Shown: positions 1-9,254, counted from the stretch's first letter. The stretch: 64,000 bases of DNA from an uncultured Akkermansia sp. (GCA_904502165.1 CAJGDB010000001.1:7072-71071); one strand, 5' to 3'. Numbers and translations are program-made. The notes: generated from the sequence alone by a model not told the origin.

Positions 1-510
1 GACCATCTGCACTACAAGAGCCCGGCCCGTATCATCTGCCAGCTGCAGGAATGTGCGGCCAAGGGTGGCAATCTGCTGCTCAACATCGGTCCCAGGGCTG
101 ATGGGTCTGTTCCTGAGGGAATAGAGGAGGTCTTTCGCCGCGTCGGTGCCTGGATGAAGGTGAACGGAGAAGCCGTATACAACAGCCGCCCTCTGTCGGA
201 AGATGCATTGGATTTGCCGGAAGAAGTGCTGGCTTCTGTTGTATGGGATGATATTTATCTCTTCCTGCCAGATCGAGCCCCCGGAGAGGAGCACATGGAT
301 TATGTGCTCAGCATACCTGCCAACCAGGTCAATGCCGTTTACCCCACCATCCTCGGGCAGCCGGATTGCGAGGTCACCATGGAGCGTGTGCAGGATGACT
401 CGTCCACGCCTGAAGAACCTGTTTATTATCTTGATATCACCATACCAGCCGAAGCATGGGACAATGCCGTGGAAGGCAAGCCGGTGCTGAAGCTGGGCTA
501 TGACGGCTGA
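1..510 (+). CDS. alpha-L-fucosidase (GH29), C-terminal part, 5' truncated by window edge
   Basis: Frame 1 is open from the first base to the TGA at 508-510, giving the last 169 residues. The segment GGNLLLNIGPRADGS followed by a GAWMKVNGEAVYNS stretch is the conserved end of the GH29 catalytic barrel; the remaining ~110 residues form a beta-rich C-terminal domain typical of these enzymes. GH29 enzymes hydrolyse terminal alpha-L-fucose from glycans such as mucin O-glycans or milk oligosaccharides. The catalytic nucleophile and any signal peptide lie outside the window. The next gene starts 26 bases downstream on the same strand. Family call is firm; substrate linkage is not predictable. Confidence 0.9.
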   Translation, partial: DHLHYKSPARIICQLQECAAKGGNLLLNIGPRADGSVPEGIEEVFRRVGAWMKVNGEAVYNSRPLSEDALDLPEEVLASVVWDDIYLFLPDRAPGEEHMDYVLSIPANQVNAVYPTILGQPDCEVTMERVQDDSSTPEEPVYYLDITIPAEAWDNAVEGKPVLKLGYDG

Positions 511-536
511 TTCCACCCCTCTTCCTATTTACAGAA

Positions 537-1265
537 ATGCCTTATTCCGCTTACAGTTTGCCGCGTGTTGTCGCCGAGCAGTACATTCTGACTGCTGTTC
601 AATCCGAAGATGCCGATACGGTCACCTACGCCGCCTTGCAGAAAAATATGAGCCGCGAGGTACTCCTCCGCAGCCTGCGGCTGGCCGCCATGCAGGATGA
701 CCGGAAAGTGCGCGCCTTTGTGGAAACAGCGCGTCTGCAGGCCCGGCTGGAGCATCCGAACATTGCCGCTCCCCTTGAATTGCTTGAGTCAGATGGTACA
801 TGGCATCTGGCTATGGAACGCATTAAGGGCGAACCCCTGGATATGATGGTAAGCAATGGCCGGGTTCTGCCCTCCTTGGTCATATGCGGCTTGCTTCAGC
901 AGCTTTGCCGCGTGTGTATCTACCTGGATATCGAACGCATTAATTCTGTACCCTTTGCCTTGGAAAACACTTTCCTGATGGATGTCGGATTCCGTTTCGG
1001 TAACATGGCTCTGGCAGGCCCGCGCCCGCGTAATGCCAGCAAAAAATACCTGGCAGCGGCCACTCGCCTGGTAGCTCCGCTTCTGGATATGGAAAGCCCG
1101 CTTGCCCTGCATATCATGCGGGTGATTGAACACATGCAGAGCATGGGCTCATGGAGGCCTCTCACCCCTGTGTACCTCAACGAGGAACTCACCCGCCTGC
1201 AGATGGAGATATTGCGTGTGCAGGAGGGCGAGACCGCCCTCGTTTCCAATGCCTACACGAAATGA
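537..1265 (+). CDS. protein-kinase-like pseudokinase (putative)
   Basis: A 242-residue protein, ATG start, whose order of segments follows a Ser/Thr kinase: a beta-strand with REVLLRSLR in the place of the ATP-binding Lys strand, an alpha-C-like helix ending EHPNIAAPLELLES, and a hinge-like AMERIKGEPLD (about residues 98-108). The C-lobe is short; the HRD position reads ERINSVPFALEN and the DFG position DVGFRFGNM, so catalytic Asp and metal-binding DFG are not recognisable. No membrane segment. Its stop overlaps the next start (ATGA at 1262-1265), so the two are translationally coupled. Interpretation as a pseudokinase is inference from motif order; it could be an unrelated all-alpha protein. 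Confidence 0.5.
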   Translation: MPYSAYSLPRVVAEQYILTAVQSEDADTVTYAALQKNMSREVLLRSLRLAAMQDDRKVRAFVETARLQARLEHPNIAAPLELLESDGTWHLAMERIKGEPLDMMVSNGRVLPSLVICGLLQQLCRVCIYLDIERINSVPFALENTFLMDVGFRFGNMALAGPRPRNASKKYLAAATRLVAPLLDMESPLALHIMRVIEHMQSMGSWRPLTPVYLNEELTRLQMEILRVQEGETALVSNAYTK

Positions 1266-2512
1266 AATTCAGGAAAATTCTTTGCCGGGTATCAGGGGGA
1301 ATACTGGGCGCGCTTGCAGTTGTTGCCGCGGGCGGGTATTGCTGGCTGTATAGCTGGAGCTGGGGTAGCGCTCCCGCTCCTCATGCCGGGTTCTCTCCTG
1401 CAGAGGTTAACTTACTTCTGGGGTTCGATAACTACATCGTAAATCAGGCGCCATTACTTCTGAATGAGTATATCGAGCAGGAGGTTCTCATGTCTCTCGC
1501 TGCCGGCGTTGCTCTCCCCGATGCCCCCGAATCTGCCGAACCTCAGTTGAGCTGGAAAGAGGAAATCTATCTATCCCTCGTGACGTCCCGGATTTCGCGG
1601 CAGTTGCTGGCACCTCTGCGTGAGGATTTCCACCAGGTCTGCGAGACGGGATCAGCCCGGGGGGCTGATCCTCATCTTGCTGTATTAGCCTTGCAGAAAA
1701 AGGATGTGCCGCTTTTCCGCCTGCTGGTAGAGAAGGGGGCACCCCTCAAGGCCGTGAACAAGGAAGGAAGAACCATTTATCTGCTGGAGCAGGCCATGTG
1801 TGCTTCTGATTTGCAGTCAGACCTTCTTCCGGTATCTGAGAGGCTCGAGTTGATGGATTGGCTCGTTGCGCGCGGGGCAGATATTCATGAGATAGCGGCA
1901 GAGGATGTGCTGCTTCTTGCTGAGGCATCCTTGATGCGGAGCAATGATGATACCGGAGCCTTGCTTGATTGGTTCCTGCGCCGGGGATATCGATTAGAAC
2001 CGGCCCGTGTTGCTGCCATATTGTTGCGGTATGCCGGAACCCAGCCAATCTACCAGAAGCTTGTCGCAGAGAATATCCTGCCGGCTCCTCCCCAGGAACT
2101 GATGGTAGCTGACTCCTGCTGCACTTCGCTTCAGCTTGTTGCCGGTGCTCATGCTCCTGCTCCCGATATGCTGCGCTGGCTGCTTTCATTGGGGCATCAG
2201 CCCAACGCCATGCCCGGGGAGGAACCGGGCTGCGCTTCCTCTCAGAGTGCCCGCTCGCCGCTGGATGCCTGCCTGGCCAGCATGCAATATATGAGCATCG
2301 GGCAGGGGGAGGCTGAGGATGCCCGCCTGCGAGGCAAGCTGGAGATGCTTGATATTCTGCTGCAGCATGGTGCCCGGCCCACGGCTCAGACCCGCGGCTT
2401 GCTTCCATTCAACGCTGCACTGGAAAGGGAAATGGTTGCGCTCTTCCGCAAGCATGGTCACCACATCACCGCAGGAGCAGACCCATATAATGCTTGCTGT
2501 GTACCGGATTAA
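1262..2512 (+). CDS. membrane-anchored ankyrin-like repeat protein
   Basis: A 416-residue product. The start at 1262 overlaps the upstream stop (ATGA) and gives an N-terminus with basic MKFRK followed by one hydrophobic segment (about residues 9-28), a signal anchor or uncleaved signal; in-frame upstream codons exist but would run inside the previous gene. The rest contains several helix-turn-helix units resembling ankyrin repeats, e.g. DPHLAVLALQKKDVPLFRLL, KEGRTIYLLEQA, and MLDILLQHGARPTAQT near the C-terminus. Ankyrin repeats mediate protein contacts, so a periplasmic scaffold partnered with the coupled pseudokinase-like protein is possible but the kinase-like partner would be cytoplasmic. 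Function unknown. Confidence 0.6.
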   Translation: MKFRKILCRVSGGILGALAVVAAGGYCWLYSWSWGSAPAPHAGFSPAEVNLLLGFDNYIVNQAPLLLNEYIEQEVLMSLAAGVALPDAPESAEPQLSWKEEIYLSLVTSRISRQLLAPLREDFHQVCETGSARGADPHLAVLALQKKDVPLFRLLVEKGAPLKAVNKEGRTIYLLEQAMCASDLQSDLLPVSERLELMDWLVARGADIHEIAAEDVLLLAEASLMRSNDDTGALLDWFLRRGYRLEPARVAAILLRYAGTQPIYQKLVAENILPAPPQELMVADSCCTSLQLVAGAHAPAPDMLRWLLSLGHQPNAMPGEEPGCASSQSARSPLDACLASMQYMSIGQGEAEDARLRGKLEMLDILLQHGARPTAQTRGLLPFNAALEREMVALFRKHGHHITAGADPYNACCVPD

Positions 2513-2547
2513 CAAAATGCCGCTTCTGCAACAGGCAGAGGCGGCAT
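2512..2547 (-). terminator. intrinsic terminator of ftsH-rsfS
   Basis: A 13-bp stem (2517-2529 pairing with 2535-2547, one G-U pair) with a 5-nt loop. Read on the minus strand it is followed by TTTTGTT, 28 bases after the rsfS stop. It also lies just after the stop of the plus-strand ankyrin-like gene and may stop both convergent transcripts. Confidence 0.8.
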
Positions 2548-2574
2548 GAAAAACTGGTGAAGTTGTAGCTGCTA

Positions 2575-2937
2575 TCAGGCCTGATCGCCGTCGTTCCACT
2601 CGATGCGGTTCTCTGGCTTCCAGAGGGCTTCGAGTTCGTAGAACTCACGGGTTTCACCGGCCATGACATGCAGCATTACGTCGATATAGTCGAGTACGCA
2701 CCACAATGCATTGGGTGTGCGTTCGGCGTAGACCGGGGTGATTTCGTATTTTTCCCACACTTCCTTATCCACATCGCCCATGATAGCGCGGAGATGTGGT
2801 ACTGAGGTAGCGGTGCATACCACGGCATAATCCGTAATGGAAGAAGTGCCGCGCAGGTCATAGATGGCGATATCAGAAGCCTTGGCATCGCATGCCACCT
2901 GGGCGCAGGCAAAGGCGAGTTGTTTGCTGTTCATCAT
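2575..2937 (-). CDS. rsfS: ribosomal silencing factor RsfS
   Basis: A 120-residue protein of the RsfS/Iojap family, with the family signature SSITDYAVVCTATSVPHLRAI, then YEITPVYAERTPNALWCVLDY and VMAGETREFYELEALW. RsfS binds ribosomal protein uL14 and blocks subunit joining when nutrients are limiting. The longer open frame runs into the 3' end of ftsH, so I chose the ATG at 2937 (MMNSKQL), 19 bases after the ftsH stop; AGAAAG a few bases upstream is one of the few plausible Shine-Dalgarno sites in the window. Co-transcribed with ftsH and closed by the terminator at 2512-2547. Confidence 0.92.
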   Translation of the reverse strand: MMNSKQLAFACAQVACDAKASDIAIYDLRGTSSITDYAVVCTATSVPHLRAIMGDVDKEVWEKYEITPVYAERTPNALWCVLDYIDVMLHVMAGETREFYELEALWKPENRIEWNDGDQA

Positions 2938-2956
2938 GGTTCTTTCTGTAAGTAGG

Positions 2957-5266
2957 TTAAAGGTTTTCCTTTCTGGGTTCTTCAAGAGATTCCGTGGATT
3001 CCTCCTCGGTAGCAGGGGGCTCATCGTCCGGGGTCTGGAGGTCGGTGGGCGCATCCTCATCCTCCGGGATGGGCGGGGGCAGCTGGCGCACAGGCGGGTC
3101 TGTCATTTCCCCGGTCTCGAGTAGTTCTGCCACCTGCTTGCCACTCAGTGTTTCAAACTCGATGAGCTTGTCCGCAATCAGCAGCAGGCGCTCCTTGTTT
3201 TCGGTGAGAATGGTGATGGAACGATTGTTGTTCTCGGTGACAATGCGGTGGATTTCCTCGTCAATGAGCTGAGCCGTGTGTTCCGAGAAATTGCGGGTGG
3301 TCTGGGAAATATCACGCGCCAGGAATACCTCGCTGTGGTTGGAGCCGTATTCAATCGGGCCGAGCTTATCGCTCATGCCGTATACACACACCATCTTGCG
3401 GGCGATGCTGGTGACCTGGTGAATGTCAGCCCGGGCCCCTCCGGAAACATCTCCGAAGACAACCAGTTCTGCGCTGCGGCCACCCATGGCCATGACAATG
3501 TAGTCCTGCAGCTCGCTCTTGTGCTCGCTGAGTTTGTCCTCGTGCGGCAGCATCATGGTGACACCCAGGGCCGGCCCACGGGGAATGATGGTGACCTTGT
3601 GCAGCGGCAGCGTCTTGGCCAGTTCTGTCTTGAGCAGGCAGATGGCGTGACCGGCCTCATGCACGGCGGTCATGTATTTTTCCTTGTCCGATACTTCAAG
3701 CGAGCGGCGTTCCCGGCCCCAGCGCACTTTCTCGCGGGCTTCTTCCAGGTCGCTCTGCTGAACTGTGGGCTTGTTGTGACGGGCTGCAATGAGGGCAGCC
3801 TCGTTCACCAGGTTGGCCAGCTCTGCACCAGAGAAGCCGGTGGTGGCGCGGGCAATGGGCCCCAGGTCTACCTCGGGAGCCAGTTTCACCTTGCGGGCAT
3901 GCACGCGCAGAATCTGCTCACGGCCGGCGGCATCGGGCAGGTTTACCGTGACCTGGCGGTCAAAACGGCCGGGACGGAGAAGGGCGGGGTCGAGCACATC
4001 CACGCGGTTTGTGGCGGCAATGACGATGACATTCTCGTTGGCGGTAAAGCCATCCATTTCCACCAGAAGGGCATTGAGGGTCTGTTCACGCTCATCGTGG
4101 CCGCCACCTACGCCATGACCACGGTGACGCCCCACGGCATCAATCTCGTCAATGAAGATAAGGCACGGAGAATGCTTCTTGGCCTCGGCAAACATGTCGC
4201 GCACACGGCTGGCACCCACGCCCACAAACATTTCCACGAAGTCAGAACCGGATATGGTGTAGAAAGGTACACCTGCCTCACCTGCAATGGCGCGTGCCAG
4301 CAGGGTCTTACCTGTGCCGGGGGGGCCGACCATGAGCACCCCCTTGGGGATTGTGCCGCCGAGATTGCGGAATTTCTGGGGATTTCTCAGGAACTCGACG
4401 ATTTCCCACACTTCCTCCTTGGCTTCGGAAATGCCGGCCACATCCTTGAATGTAACTTTATTCTTGGTCGGGTCAAGAAGCCGGGCGCGGCTGCGGGCAA
4501 ACTTCATGGCACCGCCGGGGCCTCCGCCCTGTGCGCGGAAGAAGAAGAAGAAAAGCAGCAGTACGATGGCAAAGGGCAGCACATTCATGAGGAATACGCT
4601 CCATGTGTTGCTCTCTACTCTGTAACGGACCTGGTTACCCAGCAGTTCTCGCACCTGGTCGCCCTGGAAGGCTGCATTGAATTCAACGCGGACTGGTTCC
4701 AGTTCCTTGAGCTGCAATTTGCTGGTATCGGGCAGGCGGTATTCGCCTACAATTACGCCCTGACCGGCAGATTCGTAAATGACCGGGCTGTTGCCGGTGG
4801 TGATGATGCGGCCTTCGGCCCCCATGCGGGCAAAGTCATCGGTGGACCAGATGCGGTCTCCCTGCAGCTCCTGCGGGGCGGAGTCCACGCGCGTGGTCGT
4901 GATGCCGAATCGGTTGCACAGGGCGCGGATATCGTCTGATTCCGTAAAGGGCATGTAGAAGGCTGCTTTGCCGTATTTCGGGGTGTTCCTGTATTCGTAG
5001 GCAGTAATGACACCTTCGACAGAGTTGGATTCCAGCGTTACATCAATCGGAAAATCCTTGGGCTGGTGAAGCACAACCTTGCCGGCTTTGTAATCCTGCC
5101 GGAACTGATCGAGTGTAATGTTGCGACCGGGTGAGGCAAAGGCGCCATCGAACACGAATGCCACCATGAGGATAGCCAGGATGATAAGCATCAGAATCAT
5201 GGCACCCCAGTTGGTGTTGCCTCCCGGTGTGGGTAATTTGTTGGGCTGTTTGTTCGGGTCTGACAT
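2957..5266 (-). CDS. ftsH: ATP-dependent zinc metalloprotease FtsH
   Basis: 769 residues. Order: N-terminal transmembrane helix (about 22-40), periplasmic domain, second helix (about 222-243), AAA+ module with Walker A GPPGTGKT at about 314-321 and Walker B LIFIDEID at about 369-376, second region of homology ending RPGRFDR, and peptidase zinc motif HEAGH at about 536-540 with the third ligand Asp in GGARADIHQ. FtsH is the membrane-bound quality-control protease degrading unassembled membrane proteins and regulatory substrates. The C-terminus is unusually long and acidic/proline-rich ([11 protein letters not shown]...). A TACAAT box lies 23 bases upstream (5290-5295) with only a weak -35. Followed by rsfS. 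Confidence 0.98.
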   Translation of the reverse strand: MSDPNKQPNKLPTPGGNTNWGAMILMLIILAILMVAFVFDGAFASPGRNITLDQFRQDYKAGKVVLHQPKDFPIDVTLESNSVEGVITAYEYRNTPKYGKAAFYMPFTESDDIRALCNRFGITTTRVDSAPQELQGDRIWSTDDFARMGAEGRIITTGNSPVIYESAGQGVIVGEYRLPDTSKLQLKELEPVRVEFNAAFQGDQVRELLGNQVRYRVESNTWSVFLMNVLPFAIVLLLFFFFFRAQGGGPGGAMKFARSRARLLDPTKNKVTFKDVAGISEAKEEVWEIVEFLRNPQKFRNLGGTIPKGVLMVGPPGTGKTLLARAIAGEAGVPFYTISGSDFVEMFVGVGASRVRDMFAEAKKHSPCLIFIDEIDAVGRHRGHGVGGGHDEREQTLNALLVEMDGFTANENVIVIAATNRVDVLDPALLRPGRFDRQVTVNLPDAAGREQILRVHARKVKLAPEVDLGPIARATTGFSGAELANLVNEAALIAARHNKPTVQQSDLEEAREKVRWGRERRSLEVSDKEKYMTAVHEAGHAICLLKTELAKTLPLHKVTIIPRGPALGVTMMLPHEDKLSEHKSELQDYIVMAMGGRSAELVVFGDVSGGARADIHQVTSIARKMVCVYGMSDKLGPIEYGSNHSEVFLARDISQTTRNFSEHTAQLIDEEIHRIVTENNNRSITILTENKERLLLIADKLIEFETLSGKQVAELLETGEMTDPPVRQLPPPIPEDEDAPTDLQTPDDEPPATEEESTESLEEPRKENL

Positions 5267-5365
5267 ATGGTTCTTAAGTGCTTTTTCGCATTGTACCGCA
5301 GAATTCAGATTTGCGGAACATTGGATTGTGCCATAAATGCTAAAAATGGCGTCAGTACACTGTAG

Positions 5366-5389
5366 AAAAGGCGCGGAATGCCGCGCCTT
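5366..5389 (-). terminator. intrinsic terminator of glnS-ribBA
   Basis: AAGGCGCGG (5368-5376) pairs perfectly with CCGCGCCTT (5381-5389) around a 4-nt loop; on the minus strand the stem is followed by TTCTACA and itself ends in TT. It sits 12 bases after the ribBA stop. Confidence 0.75.
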
Positions 5390-5401
5390 ATTCCATTTTC
5401 A

Positions 5402-6766
5402 TCAGATGAGGTGCCCCATGCGGTCCCGCTTGGTATCCAGATAGTGCTGGTTGTCCTCATGGGCCGGTATGGATATGGCCACATGCTCGACCACATCCAG
5501 ACCATGGCCTGAAAGTCCCTGAATTTTGAGCGGGTTGTTGGTCAGCAGGCGCAGGTGGCGCACTCCGAGGTCGCGCAGAATCTGGGCGCCCACGCCGTAG
5601 TCGCGCAGGTCGGGGGCGAAACCGAGCTTGATGTTGGCATCCACTGTATCGTAGCCCTGTTCCTGGAGCTTATAGGCATGCAGCTTGGCTGAAAGACCGA
5701 TGCCTCGGCCTTCCTGGCGCAGGTAGAGGATGATACCTCCCTCCTGAGAGACGCGGCGCATGGCGGCGTGCAGCTGGCTGCCGCAGTCGCAGCGGCGGCT
5801 GGCAAAGACATCGCCCGTAAGGCATTCGCTGTGTACCCGGCAGAGAATTGGTTTCTCCGGGTCAATCGGGCCATGCACCAGGGCCAGGTGGGTCTGGCCA
5901 TCAACCTTGGAGTGGTAGGAATAGCAGTCGAAATCACCATAATCTGTGGGAAGCTTGACCACTTCCTCGCGGATGACGAGCGTTTCAGTATGCTGGCGAT
6001 GTTCGATAATCTGAGCCAGGGAGCAGGCCTTGAGCCCATACTTCTTCTGGAAGGACCCCAGTTCGCCCAGGCGGGCCATGGTGCCATCTTCCTTCATGAT
6101 TTCGCAGCATACGCCAACGGGTTCGAGCCCTGCGATACGCATCATATCTACAGTGCCTTCTGTATGCCCGGCACGGCGGATAACACCGCCCTCCACCGCA
6201 CGCAGCGGGAAGCAGTGGCCGGGCTGCACGAAGTCATCGAGCGTAGCTCTGGGCTCGGCTAGCTTCATGGTGGTGATGGAGCGCTCGAACGCGCTGATGC
6301 CTGTGGTGGTGCCTTCCTTGGCATCCACGCTCACCGTGAAAGCGGTGTGGTGCTTTTCCGTGTTGTGCTGGGCCTGCATGGGCAGACCGAGGGCATCAAC
6401 CCGCTCAGGAGCCATGGGTACACAGATGAGCCCGCGGGCATGCGTGGCCATGAAGTTGATATTCTGCGGTGTGGCAAACTGGCCGGCGCAGACGAGATCC
6501 GCTTCGTTTTCGCGCTGGGGGTCATCCGTCATGAGGATGAGTTTACCCATACGCAGGTCCTCGAGAACCTCTTCCAACGGAGAGTACACGATGGGATCCA
6601 CGCCGTCGGCCACAGGCACGGAGCAGGGAAGTACCGCCGCAGGAGCTTCCGGCTCAGGTGCCGGAGCAGGGGGCAATTCCTCGCCCATAGTGGCGGCATC
6701 GCAACGATTGATGAAATCGTTGATGTCGAATGAGCCGTTGGTGGCGGTGAATTCGATGTGCTTCAT
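5402..6766 (-). CDS. ribBA: bifunctional 3,4-dihydroxy-2-butanone-4-phosphate synthase / GTP cyclohydrolase II
   Basis: 454 residues. After an unusual ~55-residue N-terminal extension rich in Pro/Ala/Glu, the RibB domain (about 65-265) carries MTDDPQRENEADLV and QPGHCFPLRA and RRAGHTEGTVD motifs; the RibA domain (about 270-454) carries the zinc ligands in CLTGDVFASRRCDCG and the YLRQEGRGIGL motif. Together they make both precursors of riboflavin, from ribulose 5-phosphate and GTP. It begins only 10 bases after glnS on the same strand, with AAGG five bases before the ATG, so it is expressed from the glnS promoter. No FMN riboswitch fits in the gap. Confidence 0.97.
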   Translation of the reverse strand: MKHIEFTATNGSFDINDFINRCDAATMGEELPPAPAPEPEAPAAVLPCSVPVADGVDPIVYSPLEEVLEDLRMGKLILMTDDPQRENEADLVCAGQFATPQNINFMATHARGLICVPMAPERVDALGLPMQAQHNTEKHHTAFTVSVDAKEGTTTGISAFERSITTMKLAEPRATLDDFVQPGHCFPLRAVEGGVIRRAGHTEGTVDMMRIAGLEPVGVCCEIMKEDGTMARLGELGSFQKKYGLKACSLAQIIEHRQHTETLVIREEVVKLPTDYGDFDCYSYHSKVDGQTHLALVHGPIDPEKPILCRVHSECLTGDVFASRRCDCGSQLHAAMRRVSQEGGIILYLRQEGRGIGLSAKLHAYKLQEQGYDTVDANIKLGFAPDLRDYGVGAQILRDLGVRHLRLLTNNPLKIQGLSGHGLDVVEHVAISIPAHEDNQHYLDTKRDRMGHLI

Positions 6767-6776
6767 ATTGCCTTGG

Positions 6777-8453
6777 TTACTTGTTCATCTTGGCCCAGGA
6801 ATCACGCAGGCCGACCGACCGGTTGAACACGGGGTGCTCTGCACTATGGTCGTAGCGGTCGGCCACGAAGTAGCCAGTGCGCTCGAACTGGCAGAGGAAT
6901 TCCGCAGGGGCGCCGGCCAGAGCGGGCTCCACTACGGCATCCTTGAGCACGGTGAGGGAATCGGCATTCAGGGAGGCCAGGAAGCCTTCTTCATTGGCAT
7001 CGGGGGCTTCATCCTTGAACAGGCGGTCGTAGAGACGCACTTCGGCCTTCACGCCGTACTTGGCAGAAACCCAGTGGATGGCACCCTTGCACTTGATGCC
7101 CTCCGGCGGGTTGGAACCTACCGTGCCGGGGATGATTTCGGCCTGAACCTCGGTCACGTTGCCCTCGGCATCGGCGGTGTAGCCGGTGCAAATCATGCAA
7201 TAGCCACCGCGCAGGCGCACGCAGGCACCAGGAGAAAGACGCTTGTACTTCTTGGGCGGCTCAACCATGAAGTCTTCCTGCTCAATCCACACCTCTCTGG
7301 TGAGGATGAGCTTGCGGTTGCCCAGTTCCGGCTTCTCGGGGTTGATGACCACTTCAACCTCTTCCTCGAAGTCATCGGGCACGTTGGTGAGCACAAGCTT
7401 GAGCGGCTTGAGCACAGCCATGCGGCGCTCGGCCTCGGCATTCAGCTCGTTACGCACGGCATTCTCCAGGCGGGCTACGTCGGTGTTGCCGTTGAACTTG
7501 GTGATGCCCACACCTTCGCAGAAGTCCACAATGGCCTTGGCGGGGTAACCGCGGCGGCGCATACCACAGATGGTGGGCATGCGGGGGTCGTCCCAACCGG
7601 CCACGTAGCCTTCCTCCACCATCTGGCGCAGCTTACGCTTGCTCATCACGGTGTAGGTGATGTTCAGGCGGGAGAACTCGCGCTGCTTCGGCCTGGCGGG
7701 CACGGGGCAGTTGTCGATAACCCATTCGTAGAGAGGGCGATGGTTCTCGAACTCGAGCGTGCAGAGGGAATGGGTGATGTGTTCGTAAGCATCTTCAAGC
7801 GGGTGGGCAAAGTCGTACATCGGGTAGATGCACCAGGTGTTGCCCGTGTTGTGGTGATGGTCGTAGGAGATGCGGTAAATCACCGGGTCGCGCATGTTCA
7901 TGTTGCTGCTGGCCATGTCAATTCTGGCACGCAGAACAGCGGCACCCTCGGCATAATCACCGCGCTTCATTGCCTCAAAGAGAGCCAGGTTTTCCTCTAC
8001 CGAGGTATTGCGGTAGGGAGATTCCACGCCGGGAGTGACCAGATTGCCACGCTGCTGACGCATCGTTTCTCTGTCTTGCAGGTCCACGTAGGCCAGACCA
8101 TTCTTGATGAGATGCACGGCGCAGTCGTAGTAGAAATCAAAAATGTTGGAAGCCCAGTACAGGTGCTCACCCCAGTCGAATCCGAGCCAGTGAATGTCTT
8201 CCTGGATGGAGTTGACGAACTCGATGTCTTCCTTGCAGGGGTTGGTGTCGTCGAAACGCAGGTGACACACCGCCCCGAGGTGGGCATATTCCTTGGCAAG
8301 ACCGAAATCCAGACAAATGGCCTTGGCGTGGCCGATATGCAGATACCCGTTCGGCTCTGGGGGGAAACGGGTAATCGGTACCTCGCAGAAACCCTCGGCC
8401 AGGTCTCTGGCTACCATGTCGCGGATGAAGTCTTTTTTCTCCTCTGTGGTCAT
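6777..8453 (-). CDS. glnS: glutaminyl-tRNA synthetase
   Basis: 558 residues. Class I synthetase with PPEPNGYLHIGHAKA at about 31-45 (HIGH motif) and the VMSKRKL variant of KMSKS at about 269-275, followed by the two beta-barrel anticodon-binding domains. It charges tRNA-Gln with glutamine. The open frame extends upstream to 8813, but that part overlaps the divergent rnc gene; MTTEEKKDF at 8453 lies exactly 7 bases after a TAGAAT -10 box and matches the usual GlnRS N-terminus. GatB is also encoded in the window (25383), so amidotransferase probably serves Asn-tRNA or both. First gene of the glnS-ribBA operon. Confidence 0.97.
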   Translation of the reverse strand: MTTEEKKDFIRDMVARDLAEGFCEVPITRFPPEPNGYLHIGHAKAICLDFGLAKEYAHLGAVCHLRFDDTNPCKEDIEFVNSIQEDIHWLGFDWGEHLYWASNIFDFYYDCAVHLIKNGLAYVDLQDRETMRQQRGNLVTPGVESPYRNTSVEENLALFEAMKRGDYAEGAAVLRARIDMASSNMNMRDPVIYRISYDHHHNTGNTWCIYPMYDFAHPLEDAYEHITHSLCTLEFENHRPLYEWVIDNCPVPARPKQREFSRLNITYTVMSKRKLRQMVEEGYVAGWDDPRMPTICGMRRRGYPAKAIVDFCEGVGITKFNGNTDVARLENAVRNELNAEAERRMAVLKPLKLVLTNVPDDFEEEVEVVINPEKPELGNRKLILTREVWIEQEDFMVEPPKKYKRLSPGACVRLRGGYCMICTGYTADAEGNVTEVQAEIIPGTVGSNPPEGIKCKGAIHWVSAKYGVKAEVRLYDRLFKDEAPDANEEGFLASLNADSLTVLKDAVVEPALAGAPAEFLCQFERTGYFVADRYDHSAEHPVFNRSVGLRDSWAKMNK

Positions 8454-8460
8454 GCGCGCG

Positions 8461-8489
8461 ATTCTACTCCCAAAATGCCCGCAAATCAA
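8461..8489 (-). promoter_or_regulatory. glnS promoter, leaderless type
   Basis: On the minus strand TTGATT (8484-8489), 17-bp spacer, TAGAAT (8461-8466), then CGCGCGC and the start codon ATG at 8453. Only 7 bases separate the -10 box from the ATG, so the transcript would begin at or one base before the start codon. The GC-only discriminator resembles stringently controlled promoters. Confidence 0.7.
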
Positions 8490-8551
8490 GCGAAATCGGG
8501 GGCATGACAGAGTGAATGGCGGCAATAACGCTAGCCAAGGTGAGGAATGTG

Positions 8552-8560
8552 TGATAGAAT
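8552..8560 (+). promoter_or_regulatory. rnc extended -10 promoter
   Basis: TGATAGAAT forms an extended -10 (TGnTAGAAT) whose last base is 7 nt from the ATG at 8568. No good -35 is seen. The SD-like AAGGTGAGG at 8537-8545 would lie upstream of the transcript start, so it is probably not a ribosome site. Confidence 0.55.
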
Positions 8561-8567
8561 GCTGCGC

Positions 8568-9254
8568 ATGGATAGAGCCGCGGTTGAAAAGAGCCTGAAT
8601 TATGTGTTTACAGATGAAACATGGCTGAAGCAAGCCCTTACACACCCGAGTTCTGACCAGAAGCGTAGCACCAACCTGAATTATGAGCGCCTGGAGTTCC
8701 TGGGCGATGCTGTGCTGGAGCTGGTGGTCAGCCGCGAGCTCTTTGCCCGCTACCCCAAGGCAGACGAAGGGCTGCTGACCAAGATGCGCTCTGCTATTGT
8801 AAGCCGTGCCCACCTGGCTGAGCTCTGCGGCAGGCTGGGCTGGGGTGAGCAGATGCAGATGAGTCCACAGTTAGAGAAAACCGGCGGCCGAACAGCGCTT
8901 TCCATTCTTGCCAACACCTTTGAAAGCGTGATTGGCGCGGTGATGATGGATTCCAACTACAATGCTGCCCGCAAGGTATCGCTGCATCTGATGCAGGAGA
9001 GCCTTGATAGGGCTGAAAAGCTCATTTCTGTTAATTACAAGGGAGATTTGCTGGAAGCGCTCCAGGCTATCAACGGGCAGGGCCCGAAGTATATCATTGA
9101 GCTGGTGGATGAGGGCAAGCCCGCCGGTCCGTTCCGGGCCCGTGTGTTGTGGAATGAGCTGGAACTGGGTGAAGCCGTGGGGCAGAGCAAGCATAAGGCT
9201 GAAATGGCCGCTGCTGCCGTAGCCCTGGAGAAAAAACTCTATAACGCTCAATAA
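8568..9254 (+). CDS. rnc: ribonuclease III
   Basis: 228 residues from the ATG at 8568 (alternatives at 8547 and 8559 would sit on the -10 box). RNase III domain with NYERLEFLGDAVLEL (catalytic Glu and Asp at about 43 and 47) and C-terminal double-stranded RNA-binding domain ending KHKAEMAAAAVALEKKL. It cleaves double-stranded RNA in rRNA and mRNA processing. Oddity: the second metal-site motif reads ANTFESVIGAV, with Asn at about 116 where the family has Asp (ADTxEA in E. coli, D114); the codon is AAC, one change from GAC. The gene overlaps the convergent transglutaminase gene by 7 bases. Confidence 0.95.
   Translation: MDRAAVEKSLNYVFTDETWLKQALTHPSSDQKRSTNLNYERLEFLGDAVLELVVSRELFARYPKADEGLLTKMRSAIVSRAHLAELCGRLGWGEQMQMSPQLEKTGGRTALSILANTFESVIGAVMMDSNYNAARKVSLHLMQESLDRAEKLISVNYKGDLLEALQAINGQGPKYIIELVDEGKPAGPFRARVLWNELELGEAVGQSKHKAEMAAAAVALEKKLYNAQ

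Noticed and set aside
3248..4939. Long open frames antisense to ftsH (563 aa), and likewise over glnS/ribBA (6030-8507), miaB (10306-11712), valS (14639-17290), clpC (19309-20823) and gpmI (31893-33620)
   Set aside because: They are mirror frames of GC-rich, well-conserved genes; their composition (strings of Gly/Ala/His/Arg) is not protein-like and each is fully inside a proven gene.
5267..6776. FMN riboswitch for ribBA
   Set aside because: The only upstream gap is 10 bases between glnS and ribBA, too short for a riboswitch.
8537..8546. AAGGTGAGGA as rnc Shine-Dalgarno site
   Set aside because: It lies upstream of the predicted -10 box and 21 bases or more before the likely ATG, so it would not be in the transcript.
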